Assembly (NCBI GenBank): GCA_012934845.2
Contig: WNNJ02002134.1
Coordinates: forward strand, 47,516-111,515
Reading direction: 5' to 3'
Length of the DNA stretch: 64,000 nt
Origin: Pomphorhynchus laevis
Taxonomy: Eukaryota > Acanthocephala > Palaeacanthocephala > Echinorhynchida > Pomphorhynchidae
The notes beneath the pieces are model-generated. The model did not search any database. It saw only the letters and a list, made by a program, of their open reading frames with translations, and was not told the origin of the DNA. The position numbers and the translations under genes were made by a program. This document shows positions 1-13,330 of the stretch, piece by piece (the stretch's first letter is position 1; each line of letters opens with the position of its first letter).

Positions 1-1100
1 CTGAGGGATAAATCGAGTAATGTCCTGAGGGATACGGATAGACCGCGTCTCATGAAAGACTATAACATCTGCATCTCAAACCAGATAAAAGGCTAAGGGC
101 AGAATCACCTCCCGAATTCCACTAATGGATATTCAGTGAAAAAGGCTCGGGTTTACTCACCATTGTGTTAGATTAGTTGGACGGGGGAAGCCAACCTAGA
201 CAGAGCTAGGTGCGGGAAGGTTGCTCTTTCCCACCACTAGCCCATCCAGGGTCGGAACCCCCAGAGCAATATCTTCATTTCCCAGGTTTGAGGCGCTGCC
301 TTTCTCCATCAGTAGTTTTTCGACTTTTAGAGGGGGAACTGTCCGAGCTGACGCCCCTCTTTTCTTGGAATGTGGCATAGTAGGTTTTGGCGGTATCGTC
401 TTGGAATTAGAAAAGCCCTGTAAGGCCGGTATGCCCAGCAAAGCCGATACCAGGGGCGCAATCATACTCTCCATTTGCGCTAAAATAAATCTTTTTTTGA
501 ATCGATAAGTTGTATTATGTCTTTATCAGACATTCTGTCAGACGATGAGGCCACAGAATAAAAATCAGTAGGACAACTCGGAATATGTAAAGGATCAGCG
601 AAGGAACGCTGATAAGTTTTAAAATACTTACAACGCCTAGACCACGCCGTGTGGTCTCCAGAGCAATTATTGCAGACTGTGGGAGTCGTGCATTTCGTCC
701 CTACCAGCAGACTATTGCTGGAGTCGGACCTGCACACACCGCATATTCTCTTAGATGAACAGGACGATCCTCAGTGCCCCCACTGGTGGCATACATTGCA
801 ATAGGGGTACGTCCAATTGTCTTGTTCGATTATTGTGAATCTTAGGTTGTACCCCAGGAAGGGGTTTGATGCCGTTTTAGATAGTATAGGTGCCTGATCA
901 ATGTTCGCAGTGCCGGACGCAACTGGAATTTTCTCCCCAGACTTGGACTAAACGGTCCGTACAGATGAAAGTTTAAATGTCTTTTTAGTGAACACAAATC
1001 CTCCTCCTCAAGTAGAGGGGGGAATTCGAAATTTTCAGCATAGCCTGGAAAGGCTCCAATTGTATTGAAATCAAATGTGTTAGATTTTTAGAGAAATACG
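1..1100 (-). mobile_element. R1/I-like LINE copy 1, ORF1 and start of ORF2, cut by window edge
   Basis: This is a minus-strand non-LTR retrotransposon running off the left edge. Around 745-800 the minus strand encodes a CCHC zinc knuckle (C-x2-C-x4-H-x4-C). About 655-690 encodes a second Cys/His cluster (CNNCSGDHTAWSRRC). This is the usual C-terminal part of a gag-like, nucleic-acid-binding LINE ORF1. A Lys/Ser/Pro-rich stretch follows at 196-474. Positions 1-150 match the start of the endonuclease (EN) domain seen better in the second copy at 9,000-9,110, and the two copies align clearly over 1-200 and 8,945-9,170. A stop codon lies inside the first knuckle and the ORF1 frames are broken, so this copy is dead. 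Confidence 0.75.
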
Positions 1101-3600
1101 AGTCATATTTGTTCATCATATTAGAGTTTACAAAAGAAATCTTGATGATGGTCTCGTACATTCTTACTGAGTTAAAGACGATTCTATTACACTGCAGTTT
1201 TACGAAATCTCTATAAAATAATTGAACACTTTTTTTCTTTCCATAGGCATCGTGAATGAAATTATAGCCAAATTTTGTAGTTTAGGTGCATCTTTTGAAA
1301 AAATTGGTAACAATTCATTTACCTTAACGTATTTATTTAATCAGCAGTGGAGGAAATGTCCCTACTGACGTACCGAGTTCACTATCGCCTGAGCTTATTT
1401 CTCAACTGCTGATTTTCGAGACTCATGCTTGGATAGTGTCTTTGAGTAAAATGCAACCGAATGTCCTTCTTAGTTTAATGTTGCTGCAGCCGCGTTGTTT
1501 GACGCTTTTGTCTCTATGACAAAGCTTTTTGACCAATCGATACATTTTAAAGCTGCTTTCATGATGTCATCATTCAAGTCATAAAATTCTTTGATTGTAT
1601 TCTTTTGGTGAGAAAAGTTGCTTGTTGTGACATCTTTGTTATTTTGTAGAGAAGTTTTCGATCGACTTTGAATAGTACGAGAATAAACCAATACATCCTC
1701 GTAAAGTTATCTCGTTCAATAGAGGTTTGAGGCTGACCAATCCTTTAAGTCTATCGGGATAGGGGCGGATTTCTCAATTTCCAATTTTGTATCCAAATAT
1801 TTGGATTGATTACTTACCGAACTCACACTAGTTTTGGTAATAGCGCAAGCCCACTTTATTGGCCATTCTGTTAAATGCTTGTAGGTTGTATGGTTATCTT
1901 CTATACTTCGACCACATACAGTTATATTGTCCATTTATGCGAATACTCCCTTAAACTTATACTGTTTTATAATTCGATTCATTATATTTTGAAATATTGG
2001 AGGTTCATTTGTAACTCCAAATGGGATTAGATTGATTTGGAGAAGCCTTCCCAAAAATCGTCATGGGTTTATCTTCATTCTGTATTGAAATTTTGTACTT
2101 CTCAAATATATCGCACTGAACACGTTGTATTCTGAAATTTTTCTGAGGGTATCAGAAAAGTAAAACGATTAATTGTTGATAAGTAGTCGATTCCCTACCG
2201 CTTTTTATGTTTCCTTCACCACCCCAACTTGAGCTCTCCACTGTGAATAGCTGTGTTAAATAAACAGTTAACATAAATTTCGTCTAAAATTCGAGAACAT
2301 TCGTCTAACATCCATTTATGAACTTTCGATCTTCTAGTGAATATATGCGTGACTTTGTGACAATTGAATTTACGTCATTGGGCATGAATTCGAAAATACG
2401 AGAACGATCTATATTCCTTGTTTGTGTCGCGTTGTCAGCATAGTATTGACGCCTTTAAACATAATTTGAATTCTTTCAAATCTTTTCATAAATTGATGTC
2501 CTAGTAACAAATCGCAGAATAAATTTGGCAAAATTAATACAGTTACATCGTTTTAATCAATTTCGTTATATTTCATATAAAATTTGCATTCACCACATGT
2601 CGTATACTGCAGGATTTTGTTGCTAAATATCCTTTGCAGCTTGTGTCGTATCGGATGCTTGAGACGATCTGCGACAGCTTTGCTTATGAAGTTTTCAGAG
2701 CTTCATGTGTTCCATCAATGTTGATGTAGATAAATCGTTCACATGAGTAGTAATGATTGCTAGATGTAAGCACTTGTCGACTCGAAAGATTTCTTAGACT
2801 TACACAATCTGGCAAAATGAACAACTTTTTGACAGCTATGAATATTTCGTTACGCGCTGGACACTGTTGACGTGGATGTGCAATGCTTCCACGATAGAAG
2901 ACATTTTTCTTTTGATGAAATTTGGCCTTGGAACATGGAACACACAAAAGCAGAGTGATTATGTCATTTCGTTGCTTGTTATCGATGACGCCATCTGCAT
3001 TGCTGGTTTGTGATGCCATCAACTGGATGCTATCACTGATCGGTTTGAACTGAGCTCGTTCGGCGTACATGCAACTATTAGTTTCGACGTGTTCAAAAAT
3101 CAGTACATACTCGACAACTTTATCTAACGATAATTGAGTATGCTGCAATAGGTTTTGGCAGATTCTCCTTGATGACATTCCAGTAACGAGAGTATCTCTC
3201 ATTGCCTCGCCATTTGCCTCAATCTCTGAAATTGCGGTATACTTACATTGGTCAGCTAGTACTCGGAATTCCCGAACAAAATCTGTTACGGATTCATTAG
3301 GTTGCTGGCCATTCATTAGTTGATCGGCTTTGTATAACATTTGACTAGGGACTGTTACGAGTGTATGTAATCCTTAGTTTCCTTGAAGTAGCTTATACTC
3401 TGCGAAACCGAACTGATCAGCACTTTAAGCTCTAGTCGTTTAAATTGCAGTCAGCAACAAAGTTCTCGAAGATCCTTATCTATTGTCGCCAAGATTCTTC
3501 CGCATAGGGATCAGAGGGCAATATCGTTAGTCGTTCCGGTTTTAGAACGTGGCTGTTCATTGATGATTGGCTTTGGTCCATTATCTGAACAGAAAAAAAT
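1100..3600 (-). mobile_element. Ty3/gypsy-type LTR retrotransposon fossil
   Basis: This is a minus-strand remnant of a Ty3/gypsy-family element. The gag part spans about 2,684-3,590 and has the helical layout typical of retrotransposon gag (218 residues open at 2,684-3,340). The pol part spans about 1,330-2,400 and carries recognisable reverse-transcriptase palm and RNase H segments. I did not find convincing long terminal repeats or an integrase. The element is clearly broken, with many breaks, and looks old. Family assignment rests on the RT/RNase H resemblance to gypsy/mag-type pol. Confidence 0.7.
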
Positions 3601-4100
3601 TTCGTCAGTAAATTGTAGTAAATTGTAAACAACAAAAATAGTATTAAAGTTTTTTTGAAGGAAAACCTAAGCAAAATGTTTACTGAAGAAAAACGTGAAA
3701 CTTTTATATGTCGGCATCGCTTGACGATCAAGCGATGACAGTAACAATAAGTGATAACAATATAGTGGAAACCTAGCACGCTATAATAATGTTTTATAAT
3801 AATATTTTTTTTATATCAAGTCAAATAAGAATCTTCAATACGTTCTACCGCAATATTTGCGCCCCCCCCATAGATGCAGCAAGCGCCCTAAGATTTGTAT
3901 CACGGTTATGGAATCCCACTGTCTGCATTTGTAGAAGTTCGGATGCATAAAGTTGTTTTGGAGTTTGGTTGTTGATTTGTCGGCTGATGTTGCTAGGAAT
4001 GAAGACGATTTAATAGTTGAAACAACGAAGCAGTATACTCTTAATTATACTGCTTAAATTTTTTAATTATTATTAATTTACACTAGAGTGAGCAAAAGCT
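3600..4100. other. No gene seen
   Basis: AT-rich sequence between the gypsy-type fossil and the 3' end of the next LINE. It may include an end of the fossil, but I could not match a repeat to the other side. Confidence 0.4.
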
Positions 4101-6215
4101 CGTTATAAGGTGAGTCACAATAGTCACAAAGTTAATAAAAAAAATGAAAAAAAGTCATGTAATTGTAGTCACAAAGTTCTTCAATTGTCGTTTGAATGAA
4201 GTTTTTGATGCACATGTTACTATGTGAGCAGGTAGATTGTTCCATACAGTGCGCACCCTATCTGGTAACCTCTGCATACATCTCTGATGTGTAGTTTCGC
4301 CATGATGTAAAGGCCGTGACCTCTGAGTGTTGATTCCTTGCGGATGGGGAAGATATCTGTCAAAGGATGATCACGACGGTTTACGGCTGCCCATGCCATC
4401 ATCAAGTCTGATATTAAGAGAGACTTTTCTATTGATGTAACGCCTAGCAAGTAAATTCTACTTTCAAATGATAAGCCTCTTATCGAGGGAACCAAATGCG
4501 TTGCTTTGCGTAGCACCTTTTCAACATTCGTATACTCAGTTTTTGATTGAGGATGCATGGCTTGCGATGCATATAACACGTGACTCAGAATCAACGATTC
4601 GTAAAGTGGTTTAAATGACGGAATGTTGACTCTGCGAATAGTTCTGCGTAGCATAACAAGAATTTGTAAGCACTTAGTTTTGACTGCAGCGGAGTTGATA
4701 TTTGTTTTTAGGTCATCTGTTATTATTAAACCTAAGTCCTTGTAAGAGTTGACCACGCTTATTTGCCTTCCGCTTACTTCGTAGTTTGCAATATGTCGCC
4801 TGCGTGCAACCAATGCTGCAGGTTCGATATGTCCAATTGTAGGATGTGCACGTCGTTGTCGTTTTTGATGGCCAGCCAAATTTTAATATCATCTGCATAT
4901 AGAATACAGTCAGAAGCTATAAGTGGTATTACACTATTAATGTATATATTAAAGAGCGTTGGGCTCAGGACTGAACCTTGTGGAACGCCAGAGTGTAGTT
5001 GAATGTTAGATGAAAACGAGTCTCCTATTTTAACCGTAAATGAGCGACTGTATAAGAAGTCAGAAATCCAATGGAGGATGCAAGTGTGCACTTCAATGTC
5101 ATATAATTTACCGATAAGGATTGAATGGTCTACTCGATCAAACGCTCGCGATAAATCAAAAAAGACAATGTCAACGTCGTTTCCGACATCTATCGAAGAG
5201 GCCCAGCTGTGTCTCGCGGTAAGTAAGTTTTCTCGTAATGGATCGTAGTTTACGGAAACCATGTTGTTGATTATTCATGATTCCCATCCTGTTGAGGAGT
5301 GTCTCCAAGTCAGCAAGCACTATTCGCTCCGAGAGTTTGCAAGATATGCATGTAAGGCTGATTGGACGGTAGTTCGATAAACGTGATTTATTTCCTTTCT
5401 TATAGATTGGGCACACTATTGCGGTTCTCCAGTCATCAGGTAAGGTCGATGTATATAACGAGGCAACAAATAGGCGATGAAGAGGTGTACACACAGTGGT
5501 AGCGAGTTCACGTAGGGCAATTGACGGTATGCCGTCTGGCCCAGAGGAATTAGTTCTTGGTAGTCTTCTTAGTTCCGGGAATACATTATTCAGTTGAACG
5601 ATTTTTAGTTGAACGATATTCAGTTGAACGATCTTCTTACTGATTAATGACGGGTTCGCGATTGTAAATTAGTTTGCAAATAAATCAGCAATCGATTTTT
5701 TGTCACATACCAAGTTGTCCGCATCGTCTAATACGCATTGTAGTTGAGCGTGTCTTGATTTGCTCTGCTTGGTTACAAACGAATAAAATCGCTATGGGTC
5801 AGATCGAATTTGGGAACATAGATTATTCATGAATGTCCGTTGCTCATTGCGTTTAATTGACGTCGCGTAGTTTCGAGCTTTTCTGTAAGCCTCGAAAAGC
5901 CAAGTTACGTTTTTTATTGCCTGTCTTACAGAGTGTACGAGCCACTGAGTTGCTTGCCTTGGTTTCGTTTTTACGCTCATGGTAGGTGAAAATATGTCAA
6001 TCAGGTGACGGAGCACATCTCGAAAATCGTTCCATGCCTTGTTTACGCCTATGGAGAATGGATCAAGCCACTGATGATGTGACAAAAGTGCGGCAATAGT
6101 GGTGTAGTCAGTTTTGTATACGTTGATTCTGGAAACAGGAGGCACAAGATCCTTGACGATATTTGGAAATGTCAGTTCTATAATTAGCACGAGATGATCA
6201 CTGGATCCTAAGGGG
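4100..6215 (-). mobile_element. CR1-like LINE, 5'-truncated ORF2
   Basis: Minus-strand LINE ORF2. The 5' end falls inside the endonuclease, whose last motif (APLGSSDH) is encoded near 6,190-6,215. A linker follows (5,792-6,190), then RT: NYRPISLTCISCK at about 5,340-5,380, motif A FFDLSRAFDRVDHSIL at about 5,110-5,165, motif B GVPQGSVLSPTLFNIYIN at about 4,945-5,000, and motif C YADD near 4,900. The C-terminal domain runs at 4,220-4,879. The product would nick and reverse-transcribe at target DNA. Frames change at least three times (near 5,500, 5,260-5,170 and 4,880-4,774), so this copy is dead. It is related to the plus-strand copies at 10,430 and 22,870. Confidence 0.85.
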
Positions 6216-6384
6216 GCCTAAAGTGTATGTCATTAATTAATAATAATAAAGTGTACGTCATTAATTAAATAATATTTTTTTTAATTTTTTTGATATATTT
6301 TTTAATTATCAATAAACATAAACAGAAAACTAAGTGGTACATCAAATTCGTGTTCTTTCATACTTCTTAGGTGGACGCCTGTAG

Positions 6385-6985
6385 GATACGAGCAGTTCTC
6401 TTCGTCGTGCTTTATGAGGCAATCATCACGTTCATACATTGCCTACTTGCTGTTTGGCTTCTAACTGATATTATGTTCGTTCTTATACACATTGAGGCAG
6501 CAACCGCAAGAGTTAAACTTATATCTGAGCAAACGCGTCGGATACTCTCGGAGTATGGCGACTTTAATGAAGTAGAAGACTTGGCTGCAATCCACCTCAA
6601 CAATTGATGTGCTTCTGCTCCAATGCTTCTGCTTTTTGAAAATATCACGGGGACGAAAAATGCTCTTTCAACTTCAGCAATGCGTTGTCCATACTTTGCG
6701 AACTTCCTTGTAGAGTGATATGCGTGACTGATGGTCGGGGTCATGTGAGAGTACGATGGCACCATTGGGGTTGCCATCTCGGAGTATGGCAACTTTAATG
6801 AAGTAGAAGACTTGACTGCAATCCACCTCAACAATTGATGTGCTTCTGCTCTAATGCTACTGCTTTTTGAAAATATCACGGGGACGAAAGTTGCTCTTTC
6901 AACTTCAGCAATGCGTTGTCCATACTTTGCGAACTTCCTTGTAGAGTGATATGCGTAGACTCGATTGGACTCGAAGAGACCAATC
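6385..6985 (-). mobile_element. LINE ORF2 C-terminal fragment with tandem duplication
   Basis: The minus strand encodes 191 open residues at 6,412-6,987. They contain twice the block YHSTRKFAKYGQRIAEVERA followed by a FVPVIFSKS segment. This resembles the C-terminal module after RT in a widespread animal LINE group (Y..R..EVE...F.P.VFS), also seen at 44,229 and 48,965. A unit of about 230 bp is repeated: 6,547-6,776 and 6,777 to about 6,955, a few percent different. RT and EN are absent, so this is a 3' fragment. The plus-strand ORF at 6,371-6,607 is its shadow. Confidence 0.65.
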
Positions 6986-9900
6986 AAGGCAGGCTATGCT
7001 GATTAAACGAGAGACGAAGAGCTTGAGAAACCTTAGACTTTGCTCTGGGGAACGTCCTCTAGAACAGAAGACTAATCCGAGATAACCCAAGTGCCCCAGA
7101 GGCGCACCTGAGTTTTCCCTTTCAATGACAGATACTGGGCCCGATTCAGGGCCCACCTAGCTCTCTTCAGGATACGTTTAAGTCTATTCGGGTCAGCTTT
7201 CGCCTACCAATTCACTGTAACGGTGAACCCCAGGTATTTTACTCGACTCGTGAAGATAGGGAGTGGTTGGATAGTCAAAATAGAGGAGAGCGCAGATAGT
7301 GCTAATCTCTTAAGTTTTTGCTTTGTTGCAGGGGCGCCATGAAAGACAATCACTTGCGATTTGACAGAGTTTAAAATAAGATCGGGCTTGGCTAACTCGT
7401 ATTTTAATCTAAAAAAGAATCGGCTGATGCCCGAGACCACGTCTTTGCACCTGCGTACAGAGAACATGGATGTGGTATCACCAGCGTATACCACTAGACG
7501 TTGTTCGCGTTTAAATATTTTAAAGAGTTCAATGGAGGCAGCAAGAAACAAGATATGAGAAAGAGAGGATCCTTGAGGCACACCCGTAATAGGGTAGAAC
7601 TGGCGCGCATCATAGTCGTCTTAGTATACAACAGTATCTCCACCATGTTAACAATTCTCGCAGGCAACCCAAGGAACCTGAGAGAAGAGATAACAAAGGT
7701 TATGGAGATGCGGTCAAATGCAGCAGAAAAGTCAAGGAAAACAGCCACAACAAGTTGATGACTATTCTCCTGACAAAACTGATGCACTTCAACTACTGCT
7801 GAATGGACCGAGCGATCTTTGACGACCCCATTGAAACCTTGTGGAATTAAATTTCGCCTACTAAAATGATCGCGAATTGTACGCGCAGGCGCTTTCTCGT
7901 AAATCGACACGAGGGAATTTTGAATCGATATGGGCCGCAGTTCTTTAGGACATAAGACCGGATTGTTCTTTGGTAAAAATATTCGTCTACTAATGTCAAT
8001 GCTGGCCACATCGGATGGGGCGGCTAAAGCATTGTGACGACCACTTCTCTTCTTTATTCGGCTGTAAAAAGCTGACAGACACGAGAAGAGAGTGGAGCGA
8101 CGAATTTGGAGGTGCCCGAAAGAGACCCTCGGGAGTTAAGGATATCTGTGACAGATAGATCTTTATTTCTAAAGTCTCCCCAAGGCGGGATTGGTTGAGG
8201 TGATTGAGTGGCTCCATAATTATGTAAGGATAGTGACTCCTCCAAAACTTTGTTAAGACCTATTTTACGAATCCAACCCATGGCTCTATCCTTCCAATCG
8301 ACAAACTTCTCCTTCTTGAATATCTTCCAGAATGAGGACTAGGCTGAATTAAGGGAAGCGATGCTTGCCCTATCCTTACCCAGTTGAAATCTATATCTAG
8401 TGCTCCAATATTCTTCCGAGAGAACTTGCCTGGCAGAATCAGAGAGATTGAGAAGACAATGCATATACGCTAAGGTCTTGAGTTTTGTCTGAGTGGGATT
8501 GTACAGTGAAACCCCACTCCGTACAGTGGGGTTTCAACAACCACATCTCATGAAGCAGTAATAAGTCGAGGAATGAATTTTTTTATGTGCAATAAAAGGT
8601 GGGAGACGATCGTTTGTGAATAAGATAACCGTTCCTGGTTCAGCGGAGTGCTGCATTAATCCAACGACAAGTTATGTAGTTAAAGTCACCGAGTACCATC
8701 TCATAGCCGCTATCAATAATCCTATCCGGGAGATAACATTTCTTGTGAATCTTACCTGGACAGATGTAAACATTGGCTAGACTGAGGCGTGTACTGTTCT
8801 TACAGAGTGAAACTACCAAACAAGAAAGGGCTGGACAAGATTAGTTGAGTAGAAGGGACCATCTTAAGGAGCATTTAACTAGGGTTAAAATACCTTGAAA
8901 TGAAGATGAGTGAGTAGGGGGTATGTACGGAGTATAGTAGGAACAAATGTGCTTAGGGATGAATCAAGTAATGCCCTGCCGGAGACGGATAGAATGCGTC
9001 TCCTGAAGGACTATAACATTTGCATCCCTACCAGATAGAAGTTTAAGGGCAGAAACTCCTCCCGAATTCCACTGAAAGATATTCAGTGAAAAAGATTCAC
9101 AAGTACTCTGCATTGTGTTAGGTCAGCTGGGCGGGATTGCCTCATTCCTAGACAGAGGTAGGGGCGGAAAGGTTGCCCTTTACGATACCAACTCCGTCCT
9201 GGGCGAGCACTTGCCCACGGGCAGTGTCTTCATTTCCCGATAAGGAGGCCTTTTTTGCTTTGTACTTAATAGCTTGCCTACCTTTAGTAAAAGCACGGTA
9301 TGGGCCGGATTCCCCTTTTCTTAGATTCAGGCACAGTGGCAGTATGAATCACTGGATTAGCATATAACAGGAAAAATGACTCGAAATAAGCTGTTCCATT
9401 TGTCTGAATATTGACTGTTTATGAGTCTAGTAGATGAAGGATGTCATGTTGTACATTCTACAGCAGGAGTCGGCATAACTTACCGGAGATTTCGTAGTAG
9501 GAGAACATAACTTAAGTATATAGGCCTTAAAGGCCTCACACCTATTCGACCAAGATGGATGCGGACCCTTACAATTAGCACATCGATGGGTAGATGAACA
9601 ATTCCCACCGATGTCAAGGCAATCGTTGGACGAGCAATAACCGCAGGTCTTATCTTTATTGCACATAGACGCCCAGTGTCCCCATGCATGACATTGATTG
9701 CAATGGGGGAACGTCATGTCGTCATTCGATAGTACGGTAAATTTTAAATTGAAGCCCATAAAAGGGTTACATGCCGTTCTAGCCAATATGCCGTTCTAGC
9801 CAATATGCCGCTCTAGCCAATATATCGGCAATTTTTGTATGGGCCGAGACAAAAGCTATAGGGATGGCTTGTTCATCCATCCCCTTGACAGAACGAAAAT

Positions 9901-10300
9901 TCGATACTATAAACAACACTTTAAAATTGTCAATATCAGATTGCTCCAAGTGTGGGGCAGGTTAGAAACTTTCAACGAAGCCATAATAGGCTTTGCAGTA
10001 AGGCTCCAAATGATGGAGATATTTTTGTCAAAGTATTCTTTATAGTCATTTGCCAATTCGGGTGAGGCAAACGAAACTTTAATTCCTGATTCATAATATC
10101 TGATCAAATTAAATAGAATTCTGTTATTATATTGTTTAACAAAACTTCGAAGGAATAAATTATAGAGTTTGTGCCTTTCAAAAGGCTCAGCTAATTTAAT
10201 GATAACCAAATTTTTCAGCTTAGGTGTGGGGGAAGTAACGCCTTGTCATCGTTATTATTGGTTAACAAAACACTAACCTTAGAAGCTGAAGTATTCGAAA
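6955..10300 (-). mobile_element. R1/I-like LINE copy 2 (ORF1, EN, RT)
   Basis: Minus-strand LINE with parts in order. ORF1 N-terminal region at about 9,840-10,209. ORF1 zinc knuckles at 9,427-9,786 (CNQCHAWGHWASMC, then two more Cys/His clusters). Endonuclease start near 9,000-9,110 (motifs IFQWNSGG and VIVLQETHS). RT at 7,204-8,009, with motif A FLDFSAAFDRIS, motif B PQGSSLSHILF, and YAGD at the position of the catalytic YADD. A thumb-like helix RARWALNRAQYLSLKG lies near 7,140-7,180. ORF1 supplies the RNA-binding protein and ORF2 the nicking and copying enzyme. Frames shift between EN and RT and inside RT, and the altered YADD argues against activity. Confidence 0.8.
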
Positions 10301-10429
10301 TTTCCTTGGAAATACCTGTGAACTGTGTCACACGCATTCCCAACTCAACTGTAGACTCTGTAACTCGCTACTAACGGTTAATCATCCGGATTTATCCTCG
10401 TTGTTCGATTGTATGAATTCTCAAAAATC

Positions 10430-13330
10430 AAATGTCCACAAGTTTCCCTGTACATCTACCAAAGCTGGCCTTTACATACGCTATTCAAATCTTTTGAGTT
10501 TGTTTAACAAGTTAGATTAAATCAAAGCAACAGTACATCATGAAAATCTCGAGATGCTGTTTTTCACGGAAACTTGGTTAAATTGTAATATTCTGGATTC
10601 TGAAATCGGTATTCACGGTTATTTCGCTGTGATCGAAAAATCTCTAGAGGTGGCTGTGTAGCTACTTATATACGCGACAATCTTGTTTATAACGTAATAG
10701 AGTCATGTTATGACGATTATGGAAATGAGCTTTTGTGGATTGATGTGACGGAAGAACGAGGTAAAGTCTATCGCATTTGTATTGTTTATCGTAGTCCCCG
10801 ATCAAAAATAACACTCATCATCAAGTCGTTGAAACATCACTGTTCTGGCGATGTGGATATCTTAATCTGCCGAGATCTTTACACTTCAAATATCGATTGG
10901 GTCTCTTATACCGCGATCCAGGAGTGTGATGAAGAATCATCAGCCTTACTGGATGTATTCAATGAGCTCACACACTGTCAGCTTGTCCATTGTAATACTC
11001 ATATCCGTAATAAAAGTCATTCCCTGCTAGATTTATGCCTATGTAACAATGATTCTGTCTTTGAGTCATTAAGTTGCAATCCGCCATTAGGCTCCAGCGA
11101 TCACTGCACTTTACGTATCATCCTACCTGGTCATATTTCGCGTAGGGTCAATTTAAAAAAACGATTGGTGTTATGAATGCGGATTACGATACAATTAATG
11201 AAATGCTGAGCCTAGTAAGATGGGCTTGTGCTTGAACAGTCGGTGTTCATTTGGCCTGGTCGTCCTCCACACAACATTGGTTAATCTACTTCACGCCTTT
11301 TCCACTTGCGTAACACGTAAACCACAATCCTCCAAAACCAAATGATTTGACAGTGAGTTGAAGCGAGCTGTCAGAGAACGTGATCATGCATTCCTACTAT
11401 TTAAGCGTGAACTCGGATCCTTCAGATTTTATACTACCATTCGCAACAGAGTGACTTCTCTTAAACGTCAGAAGAAACATCAATTCATTGCTGCCATATG
11501 TTCCTTGTCTCGTGTTGATCAAAATAAACTTTTTCAACTACTTAGCAACCGTAAGAGAGTATCTTCGTCAATCAATTGTCTGGTTGATGGTGAGCGAAAA
11601 TCCGTTTCTCCTCTTTCCATTGCAAATATCCTTGCCAAGAACTTTTGTCTCACTCGCAATCGATTTTCCCTATGTGGTTATAACATTAAGATATGGTTAT
11701 TTTTCTCTCCAGTACCAGGATTCTAACCTCTACTTTGACCCGCTCGATGTTCTTAATATATTATCAAAGCTATCGGCTAAAAATAGTTCAGGTCCTGATG
11801 GTATTCCTAGTATATAATTACGCAAAGTTGCATCAAATATATATCTTCCGCTTTTTGATATTTACTACTGGTCCTTGAGAACTGGCATAATCCCATATAT
11901 GTGGAAGAGAGCATTACTCATTCCAGTTTTCAAAAAGGGGGATAAGGTAAATTCTCAAAATTATCGCCCAATAAGTTTGACGTGTATTGCTTGCAAGGTG
12001 ATGGAGAAACTGATCCGGAGGTATATATCTTCTCATTTGGGCAAATTCAATATTTTGTCTAATAAACAGCGTGGGTTTAGAAAACATCACTCCACTTCAA
12101 CTAATCTAACATTAGCACGCGAAAGCTGGGCCGGTTTTGTCGAACAGGGGGTGCCGGTTGATGTCGTCTTTATTGATTTGTCCAAAGCTTTTGATCGGGT
12201 CATTCATTCAATTTTACTGTGGAAACTTGAAAATTACGGATTCTCAAAGCACGTTTGTCTCTGGATACGTGAATTCTTGAGTAGACGTTCCTTTGCTGCG
12301 CGAATTGGTGAGTCTCTTTCTGAACGGTATTATCTCACTCAAGGTGTTCCACAAGGCTGTATCCTTAGTCCCACTTTGTTTAATATCTACATCAACGAAA
12401 TCGCTGGAAATGTTACACGCTAATGCATATTATACGCCGATGACATGAAACAGTGGTGCATTTAATTTCGTGGTTGTTCTAGCTCTCCGCTACTACAATC
12501 AGATTTGGATAAAGTTAGTAGTTGGTGTTCATCCCACGGCTTAGTAATCAATGTTAGTAAATGTTGACGTATGAGAATTGGTCAATCCCGCTTACCTTCC
12601 CCTTCTTATCAATTCAGCTCAACAGTTATCAAATCAGTAAATCACTTTACTGATCTAGGTGTTGTTATCTCCTCCAATTTAAAATCTCATCTTCATTCTT
12701 CTGCGATTATTGCAAAATGCCGTAGAATTTTAGGATTTCTTCATCTAACGTTGGACGTCTTGAGCCAAAGGCTTTACGCGTTGTATATTCGAGTCTCTTA
12801 AAATCACATCTATTCTATGCATCTCACGCGACACATGCTCAACTGAAATCAGAATTGAGTGAATTCGACAACATTTTGAGAAGAGCCCCGCACTTGGCTC
12901 CGGCAACTCGCTCCATTCCTTATCCAGCTAGACTATAGACGTTGAGTATAAGATCTATTAAATGCGATCTGTTGATTGCAGATCTTACACTAGTGTGGAT
13001 GTCGCTGCGCGTGCCTAACCATCCGTGTAAGCAGCTGTTCTGTCTTCGTGAATCCTCAATGTTACGTGGACACGAGCTATGTTTGAAGCATCGCTCAAAG
13101 CATCGAACAAATTGCACGACAGTGATGGATCGCGTATGTAAACGATGGAATGGATTATCACCTGGTGTGATCAACAGCTCTTCTGCTGTACATTTCAAAG
13201 AACGCCTAAAGCTTGACCTCGTGAACTCTTGATGTTTTTTTTTCGTTCTTTTTTCTGTTTCTTTTATTCGATGTGATGCTTCCTTACGAGCTTCAGCTCC
13301 CTTGGAAGTCGACATATAATAAAAATTGAT
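10430..13330 (+). mobile_element. CR1-like LINE, near-complete but decayed ORF2
   Basis: Plus-strand LINE. EN starts near 10,440-10,660 (FFTETWL motif) and continues at 10,733-11,176, ending in PPLGSSDH. The catalytic GDFN-type motif reads CRDLYT here, so a key residue pair is lost. The linker is at 11,358-11,817 (SGPDGIPSI). RT lies at 11,875-12,423 with NYRPISLTCIACK, motif A FIDLSKAFDRVIHSIL and motif B GVPQGCILSPTLFNIYIN. A YADD motif follows the stop near 12,435-12,450. Connection and C-terminal parts are at 12,571-12,801 and 12,942-13,232. The 3' end is near 13,315-13,330 with an AATAAAAA-type tail. At least five frame breaks or stops. The 5' end lacks an ORF1. Confidence 0.85.

Noticed and set aside
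221-508. Plus-strand frame opposite LINE ORF1
   Set aside because: Shadow of the minus-strand ORF1 coding region.
1-13330. A working gene among the long minus-strand frames
   Set aside because: All sizeable frames match retroelement ORFs with multiple breaks; no host protein was recognised.
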